The notes: generated from the letters alone by a model not told the origin. Shown: positions 1 through 7,478, counted from the stretch's first letter. The stretch: 9,792 bases of DNA from an uncultured Verrucomicrobiota bacterium (GCA_946482165.1 CAMLQS010000186.1:1-9792); one strand, 5' to 3'. Made by a program: numbers and translations.

Positions 1-133
1 GAACGTAAGCGTGAAGCGGCACGCCCGCGATCTCGCCGAGGAGATCGGCGCGAAATCCGCGCGCCCGCGCCTCGCGATCAAACTCCGCGGCAAACGAGGC
101 CGGGGCCTCATGCCATTTCGCGTCCAAAGGCAT
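1..133 (-). CDS. N-terminal fragment of an unidentified protein, truncated by the left window edge
   Basis: An ATG at 133-131 opens a frame that stays open to the window edge, giving 44 residues that begin MPLDAKWHEAPASFAAEFDR and end AGVPLHAYV. The composition is that of a soluble protein, with an amphipathic alanine/arginine-rich stretch (FAAEFDREARARGFRADLLG) and then a G-x-I-x-G-x-P-L turn. No signal peptide is visible. A GGGG run 7 nt before the ATG is a weak ribosome-binding site. The pattern of a helix, then 'GF...LGEI.G.PL', is reminiscent of the start of some bacterial M14-type zinc carboxypeptidases, but no catalytic residue lies inside the window, so this is only a guess. The gene has the same orientation as the glucanase-like gene upstream, from which it is separated by 108 nt containing an inverted repeat. 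Confidence refers to it being a real coding start, not to the function. Confidence 0.55.
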   Translation of the reverse strand, partial: MPLDAKWHEAPASFAAEFDREARARGFRADLLGEIAGVPLHAYV

Positions 134-155
134 AAAAATGCCCCATCGATGTGTT

Positions 156-190
156 CCGGCCGCCGGTCGGATTGTCAGGCTGGCGGCCGG
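156..190. terminator. Strong inverted repeat between two minus-strand genes, possible transcription terminator
   Basis: The arm ccggccgcc at 156-164 is exactly complementary to ggcggccgg at 182-190, with a 17-nt loop. On the plus strand the stem could extend inward with G-T wobbles. It sits in the 108-nt gap after the stop of the glucanase-like gene (242) and before the start of the next gene (133). No run of U follows directly in the minus-strand transcript; the nearest is TTTTT just before the ATG at 133. It is therefore not a classical intrinsic terminator and may instead be a Rho-assisted or mRNA 3'-end stabilising hairpin. I see nothing else in the gap. Confidence 0.35.
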
Positions 191-241
191 GCCTACGGGG
201 CGGGCTTGTTCGGGTGATGTCGCGACGGAATGCGAAATGGT

Positions 242-3200
242 TCAGAACGTCACCGGAGCGAAGGCCTTCAGCGGCGAGGGCGGGGGCAGGATGATGCTCA
301 TCACCGTGCCCGGACCGCTGCCCGCCACCGAGAGGGTGCCGCCCTTGTAGTAGGCGCCGGTGAGAGCTCCGCTCTGGTTGTCCACCGTGGCGTTGCCGGC
401 GAAGATAACCCGGCCGGTCTGGTCGGAGATCGTGAAGGGGTATGTGTTCGTCCCCTCCACGGCTTGAAGGGGCACCCCGCTGCCGCCGCCCGCGACCTGC
501 CATTGCTGGATGCCCGGGGCGTAGGAGATGGGCTGGCCTCCGATCAGGCCGGTGACCTGGCCCGCGCCGGCGAGTAGAAACGGGGCCGGCACGAAGCCGA
601 AGGTCATCGTGAACGTCGTCGCGCCGCTCACGGACGCGGGGGTGCCGGTGGTGCTGATTTGCAAGGGCTGGGAAACCGCGGACACCGGGTCGCCGCCCGT
701 CGTGGCGCCGAGCGCGGCGACCGTGATCGTGTAGGGCGTGCCCGGGCTGAGCGGCGCGGCGCCGTCGCCGAGGGTGGCGGTCACGGTGCCGCTTGCGGCC
801 GGCACCGAAAGCGGAACGATGCCGGCGGGGTCGAGCACCGTGATCTGGTAGCCGGTGGCGCCGGGCACGGCGGGCCATTGCAATTCGAGGGTGGTGTCGG
901 TGGCGCCGTCGGCGGTGACGGTCGGCTGCGGGGCGGCGATGCCCCAGGTGTCGGGCAGGAGGGTGATCCTCAAGACCTGGCCGGGCTGGATCGTGATGAG
1001 CGGGGAGGGCGCGATGCGATCGCTGAAGGCGAAGCCGTAGGCGTCGCTGGTGTTGTAGAGAAGCGCGGCGTAGGGGTTGTAGAAACCGTCGTCCTGGGCG
1101 GGGCGGGCGAGACCGAAGGGGTAGCTGCTCGGCGGGGCGCCGAACCACTGTTGGCCGGTTTCGCCCCAGTTGCCGCCGAGGTAGCCGAAGTTGAGCGCGG
1201 CGAGCGCGTCCCGGGCGATCGCTCCGTAAACGATGTTCGTGTCGGCCGCGATGTCCGCCGAGCCGACGCCGGCGACCGCGAAGGAATCGGCGCTCAGCGT
1301 CGCGCCATAGATGAAGGTGTCGAGGCTGCCGGCGGGTTGGCTGACCGTGACCACGGGCGGGTGGGCGGAGTCGTAGCCGGAGCCTGCGTTCTGGATCGCG
1401 ACGGAGGCGACGGAATCGCCGGACAGGACGGCCGTGGCGGTCGCGGCGACGTTTCCGGAGCCGGAGGGCGCGGCGATGGTCACGAGCGGAGGGGTCATGT
1501 AGCCGCGGCCGCCGGCGGTCACGCTTACGCCGGTGACGTTGCCGCTGGCGTTCACGGTGGCGGTGGCGGTGGCCTGGGCGAGGACGGTGGGGAGATTGAC
1601 CGTGACGGTCGCCGAGGCGGGCAGGCCCGCGCCGGCGTAGGGGGACCCGGTGTTGGCGGCGAAGGTGGTGCCGTTGAGCACGATCTGCCAGCCGTTGGCC
1701 GCGGTGACGACGTCTCCCCCGTAGTTGTAGTCGGAGCCGTTGGCGCTCCCGCTGACATTGAAGGCGGAGAAATTCACGGTCGGCGCGCTGGTGTAGCCCG
1801 AGCCCGCGCCGGTGAGGACGAGGCTGGCGACTGCGCCCGTCTTCGCGTCGAGGGTTGCGACGGCGGTGGCGCCGAAGCCGCCGCCGCCGGTGATGGTCAC
1901 GGCCGGGGGGGCCTTGTAGCCGGAGCCGCCGCCGCCGAGGCTCAGGCCGGCGAGCCCGGTGGCGATGGAGGCGATGGCCGAGGCTCCGGAACCGGTGCCG
2001 GCGGTGAAGCTGATCGTGGGCGCGGAGGTGTAGCCGGAGCCGCCGGACGTCACGTTTACCCCCGTAACCACTCCGTTCGTGAGCTGGGCGACGCCTGTCG
2101 CGCCGGAGCCGCCACCGCCGGTGAAGACGACGGACGGCGCGGAGATATAACCGGAGCCGCCGGCGCTCACGCCGACCGCGGTCACGGCACCGCCGGAAAT
2201 CGTGGTGGTCGCGGCTGCCCCGGAGCCCCCGCCTACGCTGAACACGACATCGGGCGGGGTGGCGTAGCCCGAGCCGCCGGAGGTCACCGTGACGCTGACG
2301 ACGTTGTCGGCGTTTAGCGTGGCGAATCCTGTCGCGCCGGAGCCGCCGCCCCCGGTGAAGGACACCGCGGGGGGCGACGAGTAGTTCGAGCCGACGCCGG
2401 TGACGGCCACGGAGGCGACGCTGCCGCCAGTGATGGTGGCGGTCGCCGTCGCGGGGGTGGAGGGGGCGAGCGCGGCCAGCGCGCCGAGATAAGAGGCGAA
2501 ACTCGGGTAGGGCGCCGGCGAACCGGAGGGGTTGCCGTCCGAGACCGCGGCGATCTCGCCGGGCCCGAGGGCGCGGAGAAAGCCGGTCATGCCGTCCGCC
2601 GGCGTCCATCCGCCGACCGGCCCGTTCGTGCCTTGCTGCATGAGGGCGCCCGACTGGCCGGAGGGAAACAGGGCGAGGATGTCCGAGAGCGAGGCATGGA
2701 AGGTCCGCTCGTCGACCGGGTCGCCCTGACCGCTCGAGTCGAAGAGCTCGAACTTCATCGGCATGCTGAGGGCGTTGATGCTGGTGAGATTGGCGCCGCT
2801 TTGGATGGCGGCGTCGAAGGTGATTTCGCACTGGTCGAAGCGAAACGCCGAGCCGGTGGTGGGGTTGGCGTTGTCCGAGTAGGTGAAGGGCGACTCTCCG
2901 CTGCCATCGTTGGCGAAGACCATGAAGGCGCCCGAACCCAGCGTGGAGACCTCGAAGGAGCGCACGACGCGGGTTTGGCCGCTGTAGGGGGAAACGACGC
3001 TGGCGCCGGTCGCCGCGAGGAGATCGGCGGGCAGCGGATTGATGCTGTTGGGAACCGAGGCGGCGGGGGCTTGGGTGTAGCCGGAGCCGGGATCGGTGAC
3101 GGTGATCCCCGCGACGCTGCGGCCGAAGATCGCGATGGCGGTGGCGGCGGTGGCGCAGCCTCCTCCGCTGAGGGTCACGGTGGGGGCGGAGGTGTAGCCC

Positions 3201-3994
3201 TCCCCGGGATTTGTCAGGGTGATGGACGCGACGGCGGTTCCGTTCAGTATCGCCTTCGCGGTGGCCCCCGTGCCTCCCCCGCCGCTCAGCGTGACCGCGG
3301 GCGCCGAGGAGTAGCCCGAGCCGCCGGCGAGCACGGCGATACCTTGCAACGAGGCGGAACCGAAGGCGGCGCTCGCCACGGCGCCCGAGCCGCCGCCGCC
3401 GGAGAACGTGACGACCGGGGCGGAAACGTAGCCAGAACCCTGGTTGGTGACCGTGATGGCGGAAACCTTTCCGCCGGAGACCGTGGCCGTGGCGGTCGCT
3501 CCGGAGCCGCCGCCGCCGGAAAGCACGATCGAGGGAGCGGAGGTGTAGCCGGCGCCGCCGTCGACGATGGTGATGGCGAGCGAACCGAAGGTGGCGATCG
3601 CCTGCGCCTCATTCTCGGCCTTGGCGGTGCCGCCGATCAGGCTGACGGGAATGGGGGCGCCGGCCACGCTTTGGTAGCCGGAGCCGCCGGAGGCCAGCGC
3701 TAGGGCGATGCCGCCGGATTCCGACACGGTGGCGGTGACGGAGGCGGGCACGTAGGGCGAGTCCGCCGCCGCCTGCGCTAGTTGACCGAGGCCCGGGGCG
3801 ACGTTCATCGGCGTGGCGACGGCGGAGGCCGGTTGTCCGGCCGTCACGCTTTTGCCGACGAGCAGGAGGTAGGGCGCGTTGGCTTGGCCGGTGTCGTCCA
3901 CGACCTCGATGGTGAGGGTGCCCGGGGCGGGCGCTTGGGTGGCGAGCGAAGTCGGGGACGTGGCGGGGCGGTGCGGAGATTTGGCGGGGTTCAT
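242..3994 (-). CDS. GH64/thaumatin-like beta-1,3-glucanase-type protein interrupted by glycine-rich repeats, with fibronectin type III domain
   Basis: A 1250-residue protein. What is seen: four stretches that, read together and in order, resemble a GH64 beta-1,3-glucanase/thaumatin-like fold. They are residues ~25-84 (LTIEVVDDTGQANAPYLLLVGK, the family's opening strand), ~311-510 (SGQTRVVRSFEVS, then FRFDQCEITFD and ANLTSINALSMPMKFEL, then a PSFASYLGAL segment), ~743-803 (SGSANGSDYNYGGDVV) and ~889-1018 (ARDALAALNFGYL, NPYAALLYN, DAYGFAFSDRI, ITIQPGQVLRITL). Between them lie three blocks of about 39-residue repeats with the core GSGYTSAPTVTLSGGGGSGATA. Residues ~1022-1115 are a fibronectin type III domain (LELQWPAVPGATGYQITV). 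Residues ~1120-1250 form a further beta-rich region of unknown type. Known of the family: GH64 enzymes cleave beta-1,3-glucans outside the cell using a Glu and an Asp. Here E390 fits the Glu, but the Asp position appears to be N407, so activity is doubtful. The N-terminus (MNPAKSPHRPATSPTSLATQ) shows no signal peptide. An in-frame stop lies only 11 codons upstream (4030-4028), so a longer start is excluded; AGGGA touches the ATG and is too close to be a normal ribosome-binding site. Glucan binding or hydrolysis is an inference from fold resemblance. Confidence 0.8.
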   Translation of the reverse strand: MNPAKSPHRPATSPTSLATQAPAPGTLTIEVVDDTGQANAPYLLLVGKSVTAGQPASAVATPMNVAPGLGQLAQAAADSPYVPASVTATVSESGGIALALASGGSGYQSVAGAPIPVSLIGGTAKAENEAQAIATFGSLAITIVDGGAGYTSAPSIVLSGGGGSGATATATVSGGKVSAITVTNQGSGYVSAPVVTFSGGGGSGAVASAAFGSASLQGIAVLAGGSGYSSAPAVTLSGGGGTGATAKAILNGTAVASITLTNPGEGYTSAPTVTLSGGGCATAATAIAIFGRSVAGITVTDPGSGYTQAPAASVPNSINPLPADLLAATGASVVSPYSGQTRVVRSFEVSTLGSGAFMVFANDGSGESPFTYSDNANPTTGSAFRFDQCEITFDAAIQSGANLTSINALSMPMKFELFDSSGQGDPVDERTFHASLSDILALFPSGQSGALMQQGTNGPVGGWTPADGMTGFLRALGPGEIAAVSDGNPSGSPAPYPSFASYLGALAALAPSTPATATATITGGSVASVAVTGVGSNYSSPPAVSFTGGGGSGATGFATLNADNVVSVTVTSGGSGYATPPDVVFSVGGGSGAAATTTISGGAVTAVGVSAGGSGYISAPSVVFTGGGGSGATGVAQLTNGVVTGVNVTSGGSGYTSAPTISFTAGTGSGASAIASIATGLAGLSLGGGGSGYKAPPAVTITGGGGFGATAVATLDAKTGAVASLVLTGAGSGYTSAPTVNFSAFNVSGSANGSDYNYGGDVVTAANGWQIVLNGTTFAANTGSPYAGAGLPASATVTVNLPTVLAQATATATVNASGNVTGVSVTAGGRGYMTPPLVTIAAPSGSGNVAATATAVLSGDSVASVAIQNAGSGYDSAHPPVVTVSQPAGSLDTFIYGATLSADSFAVAGVGSADIAADTNIVYGAIARDALAALNFGYLGGNWGETGQQWFGAPPSSYPFGLARPAQDDGFYNPYAALLYNTSDAYGFAFSDRIAPSPLITIQPGQVLRITLLPDTWGIAAPQPTVTADGATDTTLELQWPAVPGATGYQITVLDPAGIVPLSVPAASGTVTATLGDGAAPLSPGTPYTITVAALGATTGGDPVSAVSQPLQISTTGTPASVSGATTFTMTFGFVPAPFLLAGAGQVTGLIGGQPISYAPGIQQWQVAGGGSGVPLQAVEGTNTYPFTISDQTGRVIFAGNATVDNQSGALTGAYYKGGTLSVAGSGPGTVMSIILPPPSPLKAFAPVTF
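650..931 (-). other. Fibronectin type III domain coding segment
   Basis: Residues ~1022-1115 of the glucanase-like protein show the Fn3 pattern: an opening proline strand (PQPTVTADGATDTTLELQW), the conserved Trp followed by PAVPGATGYQITV, and the late LSPGTPYTITVAAL segment with the conserved Tyr. Fn3 modules are common spacers in bacterial extracellular carbohydrate-active enzymes, which supports a carbohydrate-related and probably exported role for the protein despite its lack of a visible signal peptide. Confidence 0.75.
1325..1585 (-). repeat. Glycine-rich repeat block C (2 units)
   Basis: Residues ~804-890 carry two units of the same repeat as blocks A and B, with cores GGRGYMTPPLVTI and GSGYDSAHPPVVTV. 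The conserved Gly-Tyr codons lie 126 nt apart (near 1500 and 1374). These are the most divergent units. The block lies between the third and fourth glucanase-like segments. Confidence 0.75.
1760..2461 (-). repeat. Glycine-rich repeat block B (6 units)
   Basis: Residues ~512-745 carry six units of the form (I/V).VT.GGSGY.SAP.V.FTGGGGSGATG.A. The Gly-Tyr anchor codons fall near 2382, 2265, 2148, 2031, 1917 and 1794, so the first three intervals are exactly 117 nt (39 codons) and the last two are 114 and 123. Each unit predicts two or three short beta strands joined by glycine-rich turns, as expected of a stacked beta structure. The block separates the second and third glucanase-like segments. 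Confidence 0.85.
3050..3742 (-). repeat. Glycine-rich repeat block A (6 units)
   Basis: Residues ~85-315 carry six units with cores such as GAGYTSAPSIVLSGGGGSGA and GSGYVSAPVVTFSGGGGSGA. The Gly-Tyr anchor codons lie near 3675, 3546, 3429, 3312, 3195 and 3078: one interval of 129 nt, then four of exactly 117 nt. The fifth unit has a variant GGGCATAATA in place of GGGGSGATATA, which introduces one of the very few cysteines in the protein. The block follows the first glucanase-like segment. Confidence 0.85.
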
Positions 3995-4177
3995 TCCCTG
4001 TCGGGATGAAGAGCCGATGATTTGCTGTCAGTATTTAAGACGCCTGTGAACAAGATCTTGTCGCGGGCGACGGCGACGCCTTGTCGCGCCATAACGATTG
4101 CCCGCGAGCCTGTTCTTCACCCTCGCCGCGTGGGGGCGCGCCGTTTTCGGGCGGTCCTGCGGCCGGCTTCTCTCCGT
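3995..4177. other. Intergenic region upstream of the glucanase-like gene, with weak promoter candidate
   Basis: This 183-nt gap follows the helicase stop (4178) and precedes the ATG at 3994. It contains an AT-richer patch at about 4021-4060 that stands out from the surrounding GC-rich DNA. On the minus strand the patch has TAAATA (4037-4032) as a possible -10 box, placing a start site about 30 nt before the ATG, but no good -35 box is found at 16-18 nt. A 10-bp palindrome, CAAGATCTTG, occupies 4051-4060, close to where a -35 box would be. A 33-codon frame (4092-3991) ends in TGA overlapping the ATG as ATGA. A weak hairpin with a bulge lies at 4139-4153, without a U run. Whether any of these acts is unknown. 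Confidence 0.35.
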
Positions 4178-7100
4178 TCAGGCGAGGATGCGGCGGAGGC
4201 TGTCGAGGTCGAGGACGGCGGCCAGGCTCTCTTCTTGGACGACGGCGGCGGCGAGGGCGGCCTTTTCGTGCTGCAGAAGGCGGATTTTTTCTTCGACCGT
4301 GCCCTCGGCAAGGAGGCGGTAGGCGGTCACGGGCTTCGTCTGGCCGATGCGGTGGATGCGGTCGATCGCCTGCGCCTCGGCGGCCGGGTTCCACCACGGA
4401 TCGTAGAGGAAGGCGTAGCTCGCGGCGGTGAGATTGAGACCAAAGCCCGCGGCTTTGAGCGAGAGCAGGAAAACGGTTTTGGTTTTGTCCGTCTGGAAAG
4501 CATCGACCAACTCGGCGCGGTTTTCGGTCGCGCCAGTCAGCATGAGGTGGCCGATGCCGGCGGCGGCGAGGCGGTCGCGAATGATTTCCAGCATCGTCAC
4601 AAACTGGCTGAAGACGAGGACCTGGTGACCCTCCTCGGCGAGTTCCTCCACGCGTTCGAGGAGGGCGTCGAGCTTGGCGCTGGGCAAATCGGCGTGCGCG
4701 GGGTCGATGAGCGCGGGGTGGCAGCAAATCTGGCGCAGGCGGAGCAGGCTCGCGAGGACGTGGAAGCGCACGGCGTCGAGCGCGCTCTTGGTATCCACGC
4801 CGAGGAGCTGGGCGCGGGCGCGTTTCAACTCGGCGTCGTAGAGGCGGCGTTGTTCGCCCTCGAGTTCGACGATGATCTCGTCCTCGGTGCGCGAGGGCAG
4901 GTCGGGCGCGGCCTGGGCCTTGGTGCGGCGGAGGAGAAAATGCCGGACGCGGCGGTGCAGGCGGGAGAGCGCGGCGGGTTCTTGCTCCGGGTATTGGCGG
5001 CGGAAGGCGGGCTGGTCGCCGAGCAGGCCGGGTTGCGCGAAGGCAAAAAGGCTCCAGAGGTCGGCGAGACGGTTTTCGATCGGCGTTCCGGTCAACACGA
5101 GGCGGCGACGGGCGCGGAGGGAGCGGGCGGCGACGGCGACCTGGCTGGAGGGGTTTTTGATGAACTGGCCTTCGTCGAGGATGACGGCGTCCCACGCCTC
5201 GGCGCGGAAGCGGGCGGCGTTGAGGCGGAGCTGGGTGTAGTTGGCCACGACGATGTTCGCGGCGGCTTGGGCGGGGCGGGCGGACGGAGCGGTCGAGAAG
5301 GCGGCGATGGCGAGTCCGGGGGCGAAGCGGGCGGTCTCGACGAGCCAGCCGTGGGTGACGCTTTTCGGGCAGACGACCAGGGCGCGGAAAGGCGGGGCGG
5401 CCTGCGGACGCGGCGCCTCGGCGAGGTGGAGAAGCCAGGCGAGGGTTTGCACGGTTTTGCCGAGGCCCATGTCGTCGGCCAGGACGCCGCCGAAGCCTTG
5501 CGCGGTGAGGTGGCAGAGGAACTGGTATCCTTGTTTCTGATACGGACGAAGCTCCGCGCGCAGACCGGAGGGCAAGGGCGCGGGCGGGGTGGCGGCGAGG
5601 TTGCGGGCGCGGTCCTGAAGCGTGTGGACCAGGACGTTGTCGCGCGCGGCAAGGGACTCCGCTTCGAGCGCGAGTTGGAGCGCGTGGAGGCGGTGCCTGG
5701 CGCCGCGTCCGCTGGCGACGACGTCTTCGGCGGAGAGGCCCAGGCGGTCGAGCGCGGCGGCGGCCGCCGGGTCGAGCACGGGCGCGGCGTCGAGGCGCCG
5801 CCAGCCGTGGCGGGGGAGGTTGACCCACCTGCCGCTGGCTTTGAGGAGAAGAGCGACCTCTTCGGGGCTGAGCGTGGTGTCGGCGACGGTAAGGCCGACG
5901 GAGAGATCGAACCAGTCCTGCTCGGAGTCGGGCGCGGCGGCGATGGCGACGGAGAGGCTGGCTTCGAGGGGCGCGCCGAAGAGGCCGGCCAGTTCGGGAG
6001 ACAGGTTGACCTCGATCTGAGGCGGAAGCGTGGCGCGCCAGGCGATGAATTCGTCGGGGAAGGAGTCGGTGACGGGGCGGCTCCATTGCTCGGCCCAGTT
6101 TTCCCAATTGAGGCGCAAGCCGGCGAGGGCGGTGGCGGCGGTTTGTGCGAGGGAGAGGTCGAACTCGTAGACGAGGCCGCCGGCGACGCGGGGCGGAGGT
6201 TCGGCGTTTTTGGCCCAACGCCAGCCGGTGTCGCCGGTCCAGAGACGGGTGCAGCGCGGATCGTCGGAGCTGGCGAGGAGTTGCGCGTGAAACTCGCGCT
6301 CGGCGGAGCCGGGGACGGGCGCGAGCCAGCAGCGAAGGTGCGGGCGGAGCGTGACGAGGTGGGTGGCGGCGACGAGCCCTGCCGGGAGCCGCAGGCCGGT
6401 GGCGCGGAGGCGCGGGAGAAGACGCGCGTCGTCGAGCGCGGCAAGCGGGAGAGAGTGGGCGGGGAGGGGAGGCGGGCCGCGCCAGACGCGGTTCTCGAAC
6501 AGGTAGAGCGGAGCGGGGTGCTCGGCGACGAGCTTGGCGGCGGCGGCATCGCGGCCGTCGGGGGCGACGAGACGGAGCGTGAGGCGGTCGCCGGCTTGTT
6601 CGTCGACCCTGGCTTCGGGGACGAGGGGCTCGGGCTCGATCGCGAAGGGAGAGCCGTCTGGGCGGACAAGGCCGGCGAGGGCGGCGGGAGTGCGGAGAAG
6701 GTTGCGGATAGCGCCGGGCGGGAGTTTCGCGGTGAATCCGTGGAGGCCGAGGCGCAACTCGGCGGCGAGGGTGGTGGCGAGGGCGGCGTCGGCGGCGGGC
6801 CAGGCGGAGAAGTCGGCCGGGCGGGCGCGGGCGAGATCGGTGACGATGCGCTTGACGGCGGCTTTCCAGGGTTTGTCGGCGGTGGGGCGGGTCTCGATGG
6901 TCCAGGAACCGTCGGCGCAGAGACGGACACGGAGGCCGGCGAGATCGCGGAAGGGGTTGAACTCGGCGTAAGCCGCGGCGGCGGCGTGCGGAGCTTCGGG
7001 AGAGGGCAGGGCGCGCAGCCAGCGGGCGATTTCCTGTTCGAGGGCGCGGTCGGCCGCAGGAGGCGGCGTGGCCGTGGTTGGAAGCGTGGAAAACTCGACG

Positions 7101-7474
7101 GGACGGACGGCGAGCGAGGCGGCGTCGGCGGGGTCGCGTCCGTCACGCACGCCGGATTCGACGGTGGAGAGCCAGGAAAGGCCGGCGGCGTAGGTGTGCT
7201 TGCAGTCGACGCCGACGGGGCAGGTGCAGCGCGTGGTCCAGGCGCCGCGGGTGTTGAAGAGCGTGACGGTGTAGCGTTCGCCGCCCTGGACCTCGGCCTT
7301 CACGAGGTGATCGGCGTCGGACCAGATTTTCTGGACGGCGCCCTGCTGGTAGAGGTCGCGGCCGCGCTGGCGGACGGAGCCGTCGAGGTCGTCGAGGGCG
7401 GCGCGGAGGGCGTCGAGCGCCTCGGGGGTGCGCACGGTGCGCAGAGCCGTGAGGCGGGAACGCGAGGATGCCAT
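4178..7474 (-). CDS. SWIM zinc-finger SNF2-family helicase (DNA-dependent ATPase), complete
   Basis: A 1098-residue protein. An N-terminal SWIM zinc-binding motif is CTCPVGVDCKH (C83, C85, C91, H93), preceded by the usual RGRDLYQQGAVQKI helix. Residues ~450-560 contain DWFDLSVGL...LSPEEVALLL...WVNL, typical of the region in front of the motor in bacterial SNF2 proteins. The motor follows: LRPYQKQGY (642-650), Walker A DMGLGKT (668-674), Ia ALVVCPKS (698-705), Walker B LDEGQ (766-770; DEGQ where DEAQ or DEAH is usual), III LTGTPIENR (794-802), IV VLVFSQF (952-958), V LKAAGFGLNLT, and VI QAIDRIHRIGQ (1035-1045) with its arginine finger. All motifs needed for ATP-driven translocation on double-stranded DNA are present. 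The start is secure: an in-frame TGA lies four codons upstream (7486-7484). No Shine-Dalgarno sequence is visible, and the ATG is only 4 nt after the stop of the paralogue upstream, so translation is probably coupled. The cellular role is unknown; DNA repair, transcription recycling or chromosome maintenance are possible. Confidence 0.95.
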   Translation of the reverse strand: MASSRSRLTALRTVRTPEALDALRAALDDLDGSVRQRGRDLYQQGAVQKIWSDADHLVKAEVQGGERYTVTLFNTRGAWTTRCTCPVGVDCKHTYAAGLSWLSTVESGVRDGRDPADAASLAVRPVEFSTLPTTATPPPAADRALEQEIARWLRALPSPEAPHAAAAAYAEFNPFRDLAGLRVRLCADGSWTIETRPTADKPWKAAVKRIVTDLARARPADFSAWPAADAALATTLAAELRLGLHGFTAKLPPGAIRNLLRTPAALAGLVRPDGSPFAIEPEPLVPEARVDEQAGDRLTLRLVAPDGRDAAAAKLVAEHPAPLYLFENRVWRGPPPLPAHSLPLAALDDARLLPRLRATGLRLPAGLVAATHLVTLRPHLRCWLAPVPGSAEREFHAQLLASSDDPRCTRLWTGDTGWRWAKNAEPPPRVAGGLVYEFDLSLAQTAATALAGLRLNWENWAEQWSRPVTDSFPDEFIAWRATLPPQIEVNLSPELAGLFGAPLEASLSVAIAAAPDSEQDWFDLSVGLTVADTTLSPEEVALLLKASGRWVNLPRHGWRRLDAAPVLDPAAAAALDRLGLSAEDVVASGRGARHRLHALQLALEAESLAARDNVLVHTLQDRARNLAATPPAPLPSGLRAELRPYQKQGYQFLCHLTAQGFGGVLADDMGLGKTVQTLAWLLHLAEAPRPQAAPPFRALVVCPKSVTHGWLVETARFAPGLAIAAFSTAPSARPAQAAANIVVANYTQLRLNAARFRAEAWDAVILDEGQFIKNPSSQVAVAARSLRARRRLVLTGTPIENRLADLWSLFAFAQPGLLGDQPAFRRQYPEQEPAALSRLHRRVRHFLLRRTKAQAAPDLPSRTEDEIIVELEGEQRRLYDAELKRARAQLLGVDTKSALDAVRFHVLASLLRLRQICCHPALIDPAHADLPSAKLDALLERVEELAEEGHQVLVFSQFVTMLEIIRDRLAAAGIGHLMLTGATENRAELVDAFQTDKTKTVFLLSLKAAGFGLNLTAASYAFLYDPWWNPAAEAQAIDRIHRIGQTKPVTAYRLLAEGTVEEKIRLLQHEKAALAAAVVQEESLAAVLDLDSLRRILA

Positions 7475-7478
7475 GGTT

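Noticed and set aside
11..217. A 68-codon plus-strand frame at the left edge
   Set aside because: It is antisense to the better-supported minus-strand start at 133 and runs across the inverted repeat; it has no ribosome-binding site or recognisable feature.
659..2317. A 552-codon plus-strand frame rich in Gly, Ala, Asp and Arg
   Set aside because: It is antisense to repeat blocks B and C; its apparent repetition is only the complement of the protein repeats.
108..2831. A 907-codon minus-strand frame overlapping the glucanase-like gene
   Set aside because: It is dominated by Arg, His and Pro and lies in a different frame of a gene with clear domains and regular repeats; it is a composition artefact.
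1760..3742. Regular spacing that might suggest a CRISPR array
   Set aside because: The period is 117 bp, the units are similar throughout rather than alternating identical repeats and unique spacers, and they encode one continuous protein repeat.
4139..4153. Hairpin after the helicase stop as an intrinsic terminator
   Set aside because: The stem is about 5 bp with a bulge and is not followed by a U run in the minus-strand transcript.
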